DNA from: Malus domestica
Taxonomy: Eukaryota; Streptophyta; Magnoliopsida; Rosales; Rosaceae
Length of the DNA stretch: 64,000 nucleotides
Assembly (NCBI RefSeq): GCF_042453785.1
Contig: NC_091673.1
Coordinates: forward strand, 2,859,501 to 2,923,500
Direction: 5' to 3'
Part shown: one piece after another, positions 1-10,924 of the stretch
How positions within the stretch are numbered: the first letter of the stretch is position 1
Layout: each line of letters begins with the position of its first letter
Made by a program: the position numbers and the translations under genes
Notes under the pieces: model-generated
The model's database searches: none
What the model was told of the DNA's origin: nothing
What the model saw: the letters and a program-made list of their open reading frames with translations, nothing else

Positions 1-3000
1 TGGGAGTCGTCCACGATAATTCGCGTCGTTCATTCGGAACGTTGACGTTCTTATCTCCCCTTAACGGCGGGAAGATTATCTCATAGAAGTGACAATCCGC
101 GAAACGAGTGGTAAACAGATCGCATGTCAAAGGTTCTAAGTAACGAATAATCGAAGGAGAATCATATCCGACATAGATTCCCATCCTTCGCTGAGGCCCC
201 ATTTTTGTACGTAAGGGCGGCGAAATTGGCACATAGACCGCACAACAAAAAACGCGCAGATGCGATATGTATGGTTCGCATCCGGTGACCAACTGAAGGG
301 CACTAAATGGTTGTGTCGCAACAGGCCTCAGGCGGACCAACTTTGCTGCGTGCAATATTGCATGGCCCCAAGCAGCGATCGGGAGCTTGGTACGTATGAC
401 CAATGATCGAGCAATCATTTGTAAACGCTTAATGAAAGCCTCTGCCAGGCCATTCTGGGTGTGAACATGGGGTACATGATGTTCAACTTCAACCCCAACC
501 GACATGCAATAGTCATCAAAAGTTTTAGATGTGAATTCTCCAGCATTATCCAATCGAATAGATTTGATCGGATAATCAGGGTGGTGAGCCCTGAGCTTGA
601 TAACCTGAGCCAACAGTTTGGAGAATGCAGCGTTCCTTGTGGACAAGAAGCACACGTGTGACCAACGTGTAGAAGCGTCAACCAAAACCATAAAATATCT
701 AAATAGTCCACAGGGAGGTTGAATCGGTCCACAAATGTCCCCCTGAATCCGTTGTAGAAAAATGGGAGGATTCGAACGAATCTTGTCATAAGAAGGCTTA
801 GTAATAAACTTTCCCATAAAACATGTTTGACATAAGATTTCATGGATCGAACCTAAGCTTCGGGTTAGTGGATGCCCGTGTGAAGTTTTGAGGATACGGC
901 GCATCGCTATTCGTCCAGGATGTCCCAAACGATCATGCCAAAGTGTAATTTCGTGCGCGGTCCCTGTGGTAGGGCCGGCCACATAGTGGCATTCGATGGG
1001 GCGTATGGTCGTAGTATACAGACCACTCGGATTACGCTCCATCTTCTCTAGAATACACTTCTGGCCATATTCGTAGGAAGTTACACACAAAAATTCAACT
1101 CCATTTTCTACGTGGGTTTCAGCGTGGTAATTGTTATCTCTAATGTCCTTGAAACTTAGTAACGTTCTTCCGGAACGTGGAGAATAGAGTGCCTCAGCAA
1201 TGGTCAAGATTGTACCATTGGACAACATTATACGTGCCTTACCGTATCCTTCTATCAGGTTGGATGGGCCTGAGAGGGTTGTCAGAGGTGCATTCTTAGG
1301 TACGAAGTTAGTGAAATAGATGCGTTCACGCAAAACAGTATGCGTGGTTGCACTATCTGCCAGACAACTAACTTTCCCACTAGTCATACCTAGAATGAAA
1401 AATTAATTTGAATTGGTCACATGCATAAAAGTTTATAAAAACAAGTATCAATTCAAAATAATTTCATTTATTCAAGGATTAAAACTGAATATCCAAAATA
1501 AATCGCCAACTAACAATCCAAAACATGAAGGAAAATTGTTCAAAATCAACCAAAAAACAAGGTGGGGTGCGGCAACTATGTGGAATTCGGCCCCAATTGT
1601 CTTATTTCAACTAAAAAAAAGTCTATGTCTAAGATTCTAATCTTCCATAGGAGTGGTATCCTCCTGAAAGTCAGAAACCTCCATTTTTGTAGTCTCCGGT
1701 TCGTCCACTTGCATGAAGTTTGATTCAAACTTCTTACGACGAGAATGATATTCATCTACAACCTTTTTGGGAGCACGGCAAATACGGGACCAATGGTCCT
1801 TTGAACCACAACGATAGCACATATCGTCATTCATTGTGGCAAGTGCTTTGCCCTTATTCTTGAAGTTCGGGGCCTTAGGAGCGAGGTTTGGGCGCTTCTG
1901 GGCTTTGTTTCCTCCCTTGGATGAGCCTTGACTCTGTTGACCTTGGTGGGATGGCTTCTGGCTGCCCTTACCACGCCTCTTTTGGCGTTTTGGGTGCTGA
2001 TTAGTGCTATAATGTGCTTTAGGCACAGCAGTAGCTCCAGTAGGTCGAGCTTAATGATTCTTCATCAACAGCTGGTTCTGCTTTTCAGCAAGAAGTAAAA
2101 CAGAGATCAAATCCGAGAACTTAGTGAACTTCTGAGCTCTATATTGTTGCTGCAGGACAATATTAGAAGCAGAGAAGGTCGAGTAGGTCTTCTCCAGGAG
2201 ATCCTCTTCAGTCAAAGTTTCATTGCAAAACTTGAGAAGTGATCGGATTTGACAAACTTCAGAATTATATTCATTCACAGACTTAAAGTCTTGGAAGCGC
2301 AAGTGCTGCCAATCGTGTCTTGCTTCAGGCAAGAATATGTCATTTTGGTGATCGAAACGATTAGCCAAAGTGACCCATAATGCACGTGGATCCTCCTCGG
2401 CAAGGTACTCAGTTTGCAGAGCGTCATGAATATGTCTTCGGATGAAGATCATAGCAGTGGCTTTTTCAGCTTCGCCAACAGGTTCAGTTGTTGCTTCTTC
2501 AATAGCAGGACGCAAGTTCTTGGCAGTGAGGTGGAGCTTCACATCTTGAACCCACTTGAGGTAGTTCCTTCCATAGACCTCCAAAGCGGTGAAGTCGAGT
2601 TTGTTCAAATTCGACATGTTCGTATCACAAATAGATGGACAAGATGTGGTTAGTGTAATGGAGAAAAATCAATCCATTCACATAGGAGTAGAACACACAG
2701 GTTCTAATAGACATGTATTGGTTTAATTTTGCATGAAAAACTTCGGGTTTTCATGGGTGATATGTTTAAGAGAAAACTTCAGGTTTTCAAACAAGGTATG
2801 TTTATAAGAAACTTCATATGCAAACAAATATGTGCAAAAATATTGCATGAAAAACTTTATATTCCTGCAGGCAAACACAAATATATATGCAAACAAATAT
2901 GCAACAAATATATGCAAAAATATTGTATAATGATAATTGAATTAATTTATTTGGTCTTCGGGGCCAAATTAAAGTGTGGGTGAAAATATAAAAACCCATA

Positions 3001-4326
3001 TTATTTAAAAATATTAAATAATAAAATCTCGGGGCCTAAAAATATAGGCAAAGCCCACAAGTGGCACATGGAGCTCACGGGGATACATGGGCAAGGGGAA
3101 TGGCTGATGTGTGCAGCCCCAAATTTTTTTATTTTTTTTTTTCCCGCACGGACTGGGCCGTGACATCTCAGAGCAGCAGCAAGCCCGGGACAGGAGCTCA
3201 CTAGGGCTCGGGTTTTTGGGATCAAACACCCCAACGAGTGTTGGGTGTGTGTCGCCGGAGAAGAACACCGGACCTGGCGCTTCTGGCGTCGGTCGGGGTG
3301 TTGTTTAAGACTCGATTTGAGTCATGGTGACCATGGGGGTGAACGGAGATTTGAAACAATCTCGATATTCATTGTAAAACCCTAGAAATTTGATTGTAAT
3401 TTCAAAAAAAAATCGAATTTTCAGACAAAAATTCGTCGGGGACGACTGCAGGTCGTCGGGGGTAACTGGGCATGGCTGCAGGCCATGTTGGTTGACGATT
3501 TCATAGGTGGCGACGCCTTCTGGGCGTCGGGTCTGGGTGTTGGGTCTGGAGCCGTGGCTCCAGGATTGGTTCTCGGCTCAGGAAAGCATGGGGGATGAGT
3601 TGGGCCATCGCAGGCTGCGGGCCTGGTGGCTTGTGGCTTGCATGGTGCAAGTGCACGGGTTCGAACAGAACCCTAATTCCCCAATCGCAAATTTTTTTTT
3701 TTTAATTCAATTATATTATATGCATGTATAATTCTAATGAATCACATATTTACGTTGATGCATATGCAAATAATAGTTTCAATGCATGTACATATGTAAG
3801 ATTCAATTCATGGCAAATATCAAATTCACATAATTGTAGCAATTTTGGTTATGAAGCATACACAATTTATGTAGAATCTAAAATACGTTAAACGTAAAGT
3901 TGGGTCATGCATCATGGTGAATGTTCATGCTATCAAGGCTTGCAAAATATCGAGTTAAAAGCCGTTGTTTGGAAAGAACCTGATTGCGTGATGATATGGA
4001 TGAACTGGTTTGATGCAGAAAAAATCTCCAATGTCAGATTCCTAAGCGCAGCGGTAGGAGCGTGCTGATTACGTGTTGTGGTCTATTTTTATCTAACAAA
4101 ATAGAGAGGGCCGGCGGCAGTGGGAAAGAGAAGAGAGGTGTGTGTTTGTAGAATTGTAGGGGAATGTGTGTGTTGTTATCCCTCCTACATTGTGCCTTTA
4201 TTTATAGTAGTAAAGGGAGAGAAGATATTCCTTCTTCTTCAAGTAATACAAGTTGTAATAGGAATGGATAACTAGAATCAAATCTAAAATAGGATTTACA
4301 CAATCATACTTATTCTAGGAATGTTT

Positions 4327-4332
<6 letters not shown>
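1..4332 (-). mobile_element. Ty1/Copia LTR retrotransposon, left end outside window
   Basis: Copia-type element read on the minus strand. From right to left it shows a short 5' LTR (4074-4332), a long non-coding leader (about 2620-4073), a gag region beginning near 2617 with a UBN2-like domain, a CCHC zinc knuckle (residues CYRCGSKDHW near 1830) and a pol part with integrase-like sequence (about 400-1380). The far pol and the other LTR would lie left of base 1. The coding parts sit in separate frames and the element looks broken in several places, so it is treated as a fossil. Lineage within Copia was not decided. Age cannot be estimated because only one LTR is visible. Confidence 0.85.
4074..4332 (-). 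repeat. 5' LTR of the left-edge Copia element
   Basis: A 259-bp segment bounded by the perfect inverted ends TGTTGT and ACAACA. It ends next to the leader of the Copia element, and a (TA)n tract starts immediately outside at about 4334. It contains a TATA-like stretch (tttatttatag near 4198). The partner LTR is not in the window, so the boundaries rest on the terminal inverted hexamers and on the element's direction. Confidence 0.7.

Positions 4333-4363
<31 letters not shown>
4333..4363. repeat. (TA)n microsatellite
   Basis: About 14 TA units lying directly between the Copia LTR and the hairpin cluster. Probably an insertion hotspot or slippage tract. Confidence 0.9.
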
Positions 4364-4366
<3 letters not shown>

Positions 4367-4720
4367 AATCCAACGGTAACCGGCGCCAGCCGTTGGATTC
4401 AAATTTGTTCATACTATTCGTGTTGGTTATAACCGACACTATTTGCAATTCAAATTACTATTAGTGTCGGTTATAACCGACACAAATAGTAATTAATAAT
4501 ATTCTGCTAGCCGTTACACTTATTCTTGTCGGTTATAACCGACAGGAATAACAAAACATTAAAAAAAAATATAGCTAGCCCTCCAGCCCTCTCCGATCCC
4601 GTGGGGCCTTCCCAGATTCCAGAACCCTGGTCTAGTCCTCAATTGGAGATGGTTTTAGGACTATTTTTGGCCCTCTGGACCTCTAGCCCCTTTCAATTGA
4701 AGATGGCCTTATAGGGCTAA
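4362..4720. repeat. Hairpin-rich repeat, probable DNA-transposon remnant
   Basis: Four strong palindromes lie in under 200 bp: an inverted repeat of about 14 bp (TTTGAATCCAACGG with its complement, 4362-4404) and three near-identical 20-mers, GTGTCGGTTATAACCGACAC or close variants, centred near 4430, 4474 and 4536. The following 170 bp has two related 'caattg(g/a)agatgg' phrases, typical of short non-autonomous transposons. No terminal repeats or target duplication could be fixed, so the superfamily is open. No gene is seen up to 5203. Confidence 0.5.
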
Positions 4721-5203
4721 AACGAACCTTTTGACCCTGCTTCGGTTGGAAATTACTTAATTTCTTTTATGTCAACGTCCAAGCCCAGCTGCCCAAACCA
4801 TTTTCTGAGATATTTTTTTTGTACATGAGTGGTTGAACATGAACTGTAAAGTTGGGTCACAACCGCAGATTCCCCAAGTGTTGTTTGCTGTCAAAGACAA
4901 GTCTAGTAGGAAGGTAACCGTTATATCTGCAACTTACCCAGATCAGTGTATGTTAAGCTTCACAGTTTTTTTCGGTTGGCAACGAAGCATAAGTCCGAAA
5001 GAAAACAAAAAAAATACATGAGAATATCACGTTTGGTCACAAAAATCCAGTTATATCTGCAACTAGCAAACGATAACGAAAAAAACCAACAAAAATAAAA
5101 TAAAAAGCACCTTGGGGATCCTAAATAAAAGTTAACTAAAAAATGAAAATAACATGGACAGACAACTGAACATGGTCAAAGCATAAAACCCATGATTTCC
5201 TTA
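4721..5203. other. Intergenic, 3' flank of the aspartyl protease gene
   Basis: No coding signal or recognisable repeat. Probably includes the 3' UTR of the protease gene, which ends at 5204. Confidence 0.5.
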
Positions 5204-6670
5204 CTAACATTGGTTGGGGGAGAACCCGACCACGGAATTCACTAGATCGAAACCGACACGTGTCCCTTGCTGTTGGACATTCCCAATGATTGACAGCGAA
5301 GAGGGCGTGGGCGCGAACGCAAAGCAAAACGTCCCGTCCGAGTCAACCGGTATCAGGAAATTTTTGGCCGGTAACGGTAACACTTTCCCATCGGCGAAGT
5401 GAAACGACACCGTTGGAACCTCCACGCTCTTCCTCGATGACAAGTCGTAACACGCGTCGAATAACGCTGCCCCTTTCGTAACTGGCAAGTCCTTAGTGCC
5501 TTTCATGAACGCGTCGCGAAGCACGTTGTATGTGTCCGTCTGCAGTCGAGTCACCGCTGTGCCGGAGTCGATGATGATTCCGCCGTTTCCGCTCCCGTCT
5601 ATCTGGAAAGCGGACTCGGGAATCGGGAGCAATGTGCCACCGACGCTGAGTCCGGTCACACCGAGATAGTAAAACGTGTCGAGCTGAGAGTTGCGGCGTA
5701 ACGGAGCCGTAACGGCGTTGGGACGGAGCGGCGAGTTGAAATCGAGAGTCGATGCAGAGTCGGAGTCGCGGTCCACGAGGCAGTAGGAAAATGACGTGGC
5801 ATTGAGCTGGGATGGAAACGAGAGTGAGCCGCCACCGAGTCCGAGAAGCCCAGCCGCTCCGATGAACAAGCCCTCGTTGGTGTGGCCACAGCCGATGGCA
5901 ATCTCCTCCGCCGAAGCCCCGCCTATGCTGATTGTCTCCGTCACAAAGTCGCCGACAGTGTACGAGCCGTCGCCGTACGCCACCTCGTAGAGACACGTGC
6001 CGTTCCGACACTCAAACACATCGAGGGATTTGCATTGTTGGGATTCGCACGAGAGCGGCGAGAAGGAAGTCGAGGAAGCCGGCTCGAATATAGGGTCGGC
6101 TTGCTGGTAGCAATCGGCGCAGGGTGCGCACTGCACCCAGCTGATGTCGCTCCCGGTGTCAAGCACCACGTAGGCCTGACTCGGCGGTTTTCCGATCCCG
6201 ACTCGGGAGAAGTACTCGCCGCTACCCTGACTCGTCCCGGAAATAATGGGGCCCTCAAAACCATCCGCATCGAGCTGTAACCCGCTGCCGGTTTCCACGG
6301 GTTTAAGGTCCGACGTGGCAACACCTCTAACGGCCAGATCCAACCGATTGGTGAGAGATCTGACTCGGGCCGAGTCGCGCTCGAGTCGAGCCAAAGTGAG
6401 GGACTTGTAGTCGCTGTGAGAAGGCGCGTGGAGTGAAATTCGGGAGTGTAACGGTATAGAAAGCGAGCTATGGTCTTGCTGGTACAATGCCTGTGCCGTT
6501 CTACTTGTATCCTCCGCCGACAGAGCTCTTAGTGTCGTCTGAATCGAAGCGGCGACGTCGAGCACCGTCGTTTTGGAGGTCGACGGCGAGCTCCGGGAGT
6601 GGGCAACTTGGGAATGACAGTGAAAGAGGAAAGCAAAGAGAATGCAGGAGAGGAAACCCATTCCGGCCAT
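5204..6670 (-). CDS. Eukaryotic A1 aspartyl protease (ASPG1/At1g25510-like)
   Basis: Single-exon gene for a 488-residue secreted aspartic endopeptidase. Residues 1 to about 25 form a signal peptide. A propeptide-like stretch carries DYKSLTLARLERDSARV near 87-103, a phrase typical of the group. The two catalytic motifs are DTGSD (171-175) and DSGTA (368-372). The plant-specific cysteine-rich insert CAPCADCYQQ (181-190) marks the nucellin/CND41-like plant subfamily. The C-terminus SIIGNVQQQGTRV...FSPNQC is intact. Length fits the family (about 480-500). From memory it is closest to Arabidopsis At1g25510 and its paralog ASPG1 (At3g18490), which is linked to ABA and drought responses. The chosen ATG gives the signal peptide and lies about 40 bp below a TATA box. 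The gene is GC-rich compared with its surroundings. Substrate unknown. Confidence 0.95.
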   Translation of the reverse strand: MAGMGFLSCILFAFLFHCHSQVAHSRSSPSTSKTTVLDVAASIQTTLRALSAEDTSRTAQALYQQDHSSLSIPLHSRISLHAPSHSDYKSLTLARLERDSARVRSLTNRLDLAVRGVATSDLKPVETGSGLQLDADGFEGPIISGTSQGSGEYFSRVGIGKPPSQAYVVLDTGSDISWVQCAPCADCYQQADPIFEPASSTSFSPLSCESQQCKSLDVFECRNGTCLYEVAYGDGSYTVGDFVTETISIGGASAEEIAIGCGHTNEGLFIGAAGLLGLGGGSLSFPSQLNATSFSYCLVDRDSDSASTLDFNSPLRPNAVTAPLRRNSQLDTFYYLGVTGLSVGGTLLPIPESAFQIDGSGNGGIIIDSGTAVTRLQTDTYNVLRDAFMKGTKDLPVTKGAALFDACYDLSSRKSVEVPTVSFHFADGKVLPLPAKNFLIPVDSDGTFCFAFAPTPSSLSIIGNVQQQGTRVGFDLVNSVVGFSPNQC

Positions 6671-6709
6671 TGAGGTGTGTTCTGGGGAGAGAGTGGGAAT
6701 CCAATGCTG

Positions 6710-6716
6710 TTATATA
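6710..6716 (-). promoter_or_regulatory. TATA box of the aspartyl protease gene
   Basis: TATATAA on the minus strand, 40 bp upstream of the start codon at 6670. This implies a very short 5' leader of roughly 10-15 nt, or use of a slightly different start site. Confidence 0.5.
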
Positions 6717-6719
6717 AGA

Positions 6720-7385
6720 GGGAGAAAAGTGGGGATAAATTACTACGGGAATTCACGTAAAGGACATTGGAAGAAAACAAAGGCAGATTTGTGGGGTGGA
6801 GAGCGGAGGAGGAGGAGAGTTTGTGGATTGAATTTCACTATCAGGCTTTGTAATATTAATTGCAAAGGAGTTTTTGTTTAGGGTTTCACTATCTTTGCAT
6901 GTATGCTATTAGAATTGTAGTATATGTATTGGCACGAATTGTATGTAAATTTGGCATCATTTCTAATTTAACGTTTAGACCGATTTCATCACTCGAACAT
7001 TAAACGGTGCAGTTTAATTAGATTTAAGCTAAAACAAGTGAATAATTACAATATTATGTTTGTGAACATAGACTACATTTTATGTTACAGATGAAAAATG
7101 ATTTACACATACTCATTTAGACTTAATAATAGTAAACTTAAGAAAAAAATGGTTCCATAAGGAGTTCAGTTTGGTTTGGGTTCCATTATCTTTGCATGTG
7201 TGTATTTTTCTTTGGGATTTGTGATTTGCTAAAAAGATAGAGAGGAGCTTAAGGTTAAAAATCTTAATTAAATTGCACTCAAAGGATTAGGTGGTGTTTA
7301 TATTGGGACTATGGGGATATGCGTCATTGTGGTTATATATAATGCTTTCTACATCTAACTACTCTTTTTTGACCAATTTAGAGAC
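6720..7385. other. Intergenic, upstream of the protease gene
   Basis: AT-rich DNA holding the protease promoter. No gene or clear repeat seen. Confidence 0.5.
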
Positions 7386-7596
7386 GAATAACTGATCATC
7401 TTTGTGAGGATCCTAAGGATTTTTAACTTGTGTCTGTTTATCGTACATCGTGCATCTAGTTTTCATCCGATACTATTTATATTTAATTAAATAAAAATAT
7501 TTAAAATAATTTATAATCACACGATATACGATGAAATAATATGATTTGAGGATCCCTATGATCCTCACAAAGAGGATCCAAAGATGATCTTCATTC
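7386..7596. mobile_element. Mutator-like MITE, family A (copy 1)
   Basis: A 211-bp foldback element flanked by the exact 9-bp direct repeat TTTAGAGAC (7377-7385 and 7597-7605). Ends are GAATAACTGATCATC and, in reverse complement, GAATGAAGATCATC. The core is the family's inverted pair 'cgtacatcgtgc ... cacgatatacgatga' around an AT-rich loop. A 9-bp target duplication points to the Mutator superfamily. Relatives in this window are at 10350, 22556, 42015 and 61390. Confidence 0.8.
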
Positions 7597-7605
7597 TTTA
7601 GAGAC

Positions 7606-8810
7606 TAAACTAATTGAGCAATGCTATGAAGATTAAATTTTTTTTAACTAAATTTGTAAACTAAATGATGTAGTTGTAGATAATTGGATTATTAATTATG
7701 ATCGGTTAACGTGCTTGTTTTTTATTAGTGACACACTCTTTTGATTTGGAATTTGGTTTAAAAAATTTAATCTCCCTAGCATTACTCATGAGGCAGATGT
7801 CTACCCTTCTGTTTTGGTACCCTTCACATCCTTTCCTATTTGTACGATCACTGTTAAATCATGTCAACATTTTATATTCTTATTATTTTTTTGTCTGATA
7901 TGACTTAATCGTAATTACATAAAATAAAAAGGGATGAAAAATGCATCGAAACAGGAAGGCAGACAATCTGCCTCCCATTACTCAAACTAATTTAAGGAGT
8001 GGTTTGTGGAGGGTTGGTGCCCAAAAGCAAATTCAACCTGCAGGGGAATAGTGCAGGTCAAAATCCAAAAGTAAAAGCTTGAACTCATGTACTTGCCATG
8101 ATTACCATTAATGATGCGGGACCCATAATCTAATTATGTAACAAACTAAGTATCATAGTCTCATGCACCGCGTGACCGTAATTATCATTTGATGTGGGAC
8201 TTATGGCCTTTGGTCAATGAAACTTTAGTGCAATGAGCATATGAGATGGATTTCTTTGTGTCAGTGAGTCCATGACATACAAGTTGATAACTTATCTTAT
8301 ACAGATTATGGTGAGATGAGAAAATCAAATCTAGATTTCAAGTGTCAAAGTAAGGACACTAGAAGTCCCACTGTTCTTTGTTATTTAATCGACGTTTTAG
8401 TTTTTTTAGCGTCATGTATATTTTTATATGCCCGAGCCTAAGTGGCGTAGAGAAAAACTTATGTGACATGTATAACCATTTTCTCTTTCATTTTTGTCAA
8501 TTAAGTTTTTATATAAGACACTAATTTGTTCAACCAGACTAAAGTTATAAGGGCACCCAACAACTTTTATTAGATAAAATCAAACACGGAGCATCGTTTC
8601 AACAATAGCTTCTCCCCTTTGTGTAAGCTGTTTTAATATAAAATGAGGTGTGATAACAAACTAGGTTTTATTAGTGCTATAAAAAGCAGTTTAGGCGTCG
8701 CCTAGTTGGTATTCGGGCGGCGAGTAGGATTTGGAACAAGAAATGTTTGAGAAGTGAGTTAGAGGTTGGTAACAAGAAATATTTAATTGTTCAACCAGTC
8801 GAAAGGTCCT
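7606..8810. other. Intergenic DNA
   Basis: AT-rich sequence with no supported gene. No repeat boundary found. Confidence 0.5.
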
Positions 8811-8815
8811 TTCTC

Positions 8816-8998
8816 ATGGAAAGGGATCCTCTTCTGATCCATTCCACCAAATCCACCATAATTCGGGCTCTTGAAATTTGATCTAACGGCTAAAATTATT
8901 ATAACTTTTAACGGGACCCTTTGTTTGTAGCTGTTGAATCAAATTTCAAGGGCTCGTATTGATTGATTGGGTAGATTTGATGGAAGGGATCCGGAAAT
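8816..8998. mobile_element. Foldback MITE
   Basis: About 180 bp in which the left half (ggatcctcttctgatcc ... gggctcttgaaatttgatc) is repeated inverted in the right half (gaatcaaatttcaagggctc ... gaagggatccgg). Long imperfect terminal inverted repeats and no coding capacity indicate a MITE. No target duplication could be fixed. Confidence 0.6.
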
Positions 8999-9452
8999 GA
9001 TCAATTTCTGAAGCATCTTTGTTTCAAAATAAAATTCTTACCAAATAATACTGAATGACCCTTCATTTTGGTTGTTTGGACACCCTTGTATTGTACTCAG
9101 CTAAGAATTTGGGCCGGCCCATTGTTTTCATCCTTGTGGGCTTGAAATACATTATTTTGAAATGACCAAATTGACGTACGTGGTCCACAAGCCCATGAAT
9201 TAATTAATGACGTATTTCTTGAAGCATTATGACGTTTACAATGATATTCTTTATAAATAATAGATGTATGATCGATTCTCAACTGATTAAAAAGGTGGCG
9301 GACGAAATAATAGACATTCTCGTCTTTGATGCGTCATGGAATTATATTATTGCTATAAATTAAATCTTACCCATCAATAAGTCAAATAATAAGTAAATAT
9401 AATCAACATATGTAATGATAACATTAGCGTAAAACTCAAAGTTGTTGATTAA

Positions 9453-9830
9453 GGGGATGTATTCAATTGGGAATTTGAGAGATTTTAATGGATTTTTCCG
9501 GAGTTTAACTAATTTGTAGAGATTCTATGTAAAATTTTGATTCAATTCCTTTGAAATCTCATGGAAATATGTGAGATTTGTTGATGTTTAAAATACACTA
9601 CAAAATCTCTCCAATTCCCTTTAATTCCTCTTTTCCAAATTCTCTAAATTCTAATTCTAATTGAATACACTCGGACTTATAAGGATTTTAATAAACTATC
9701 TTAAAATCCTGATTGAATACATATTAAATTTCAGATAATCACTTAAAATTCTGATTGAATACCCCTAGATTTATTAAAAGAATTAAAATCCCTCAAAATC
9801 TCAATTGAATACACTTTGGTTACAAGGTTT
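9453..9830. mobile_element. MITE-like element ending in GGGG(A)TGTATTCAATTG
   Basis: The start ggggatgtattcaattggga and the inverted end ctgattgaatacccc (near 9768) form terminal inverted repeats. Several inner copies of 'gattgaatac' and 'caattgaatacac' repeat the end sequence, one of them outside at about 9810. This suggests a rearranged or doubled Tourist/Stowaway-sized element. Exact borders are uncertain. Confidence 0.45.
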
Positions 9831-10177
9831 ATTAAGTAATCCCCATCTAATTGTACTTATCTTCATGGATTATTAAGTAATCCCCATCTAATTGACTAGA
9901 TAGTTATAATATAAGAATATGATTCCTTACGTTATTAGTAGGACCTTATCCTCTTTCAGTCTTTTTCTAAACATAAAAGAGTATAATTTAACTTTTTAGC
10001 AATTCTAATTTGTAGATCCGTGGAGGATATTTTTTAGTAAAAAAATCCTATTCATAGTGTTTAAATATTGATTTAAATGGAATATGCCAGCATACAATGT
10101 TGATTCTGTATCAACTTGAATGGAGCACTGCTCAAGCAAATTTACCTAAATTTAAGTCTATAAACACTTAAACTATC

Positions 10178-10345
10178 ATATGGTGGCCCAGAGGTTGGAG
10201 ACGAATTTCAAGTTCATATTCTGCATTGCATGTCCAAAGTTCGATTTCTGGTATTGATAAATCACACGATAGTAGCCAAAGGAGACTGAATGCCTCTATG
10301 AGTATTTCCAGACCAAAAGTTGAGTCATTCAAAATATAAAGAAAA
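10178..10345 (+). mobile_element. tRNA-derived SINE-like element
   Basis: Shows an internal RNA polymerase III box A-like TGGCCCAGAGG near 10184 and a box B-like AGTTCGATTTC near 10240, about 50 bp apart as in tRNA-derived SINEs, followed by an unrelated tail. No clear target-site duplication, so it is an old or partial copy. Confidence 0.5.
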
Positions 10346-10349
10346 GGAG

Positions 10350-10521
10350 GGAAAATGATCATCGCCGGATCCTTTTCTTAGGGATTATAAAGGTCTCGCG
10401 ATCGTAACCGTTCATCGTACATAGTGCGGTCAATTTTTGTTAAGTATTATTTATATTCTAACTACACGGTGTACGATAAACGATCACGATGGTGAGATTC
10501 TTAAGATCGGATTCTTTTTCC
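10350..10521. mobile_element. Mutator-like MITE, family A (copy 2, degraded)
   Basis: Carries the family core 'cgttcatcgtacat ... gtgtacgataaacg' between ends ggaaaatgatcatcgcc and, inverted, ggaaaaagaatccg. No exact 9-bp duplication is visible. Confidence 0.6.
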
Positions 10522-10924
10522 AAAAAGAGAACCCAAATTGAGAGAGTGAATACAATGCGCGTAAGTCAACGTTTGGACTGTTTATTAGAGCTGCTGGAGC
10601 ATCCAATCCTCTCCCAAAGGACTTTTTAAAACCCTTTTTTTGCCTACTTTTTGTTAGGCATCGGTTCTTTGTTAGCAGCCTGCTTTAACATATTAAACCG
10701 CACGCTCCAGACATCCCATCCCACACGCTTTTGCTTCTGTTGTGCTGTTGTATCTCGGTTCGGAAACTCCAACGAACCAGCCGAGTCAGGCATAAATCGC
10801 CCCGCCAACCTCCCCCCCCCTCACTCACCGACGGCAGAGCGAGTCAGAGCGAATCCCAAACTCTGACTCACTTCTCTGCGCCAGCAAGAGCATTCAATCC
10901 TTGTTCTACGCTACTCATCGAAAA

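Noticed and set aside
5214-6717. Several long open frames on both strands overlapping the protease gene
   Set aside because: They are by-products of the GC-rich coding sequence; only the 488-residue frame has catalytic motifs and a signal peptide.
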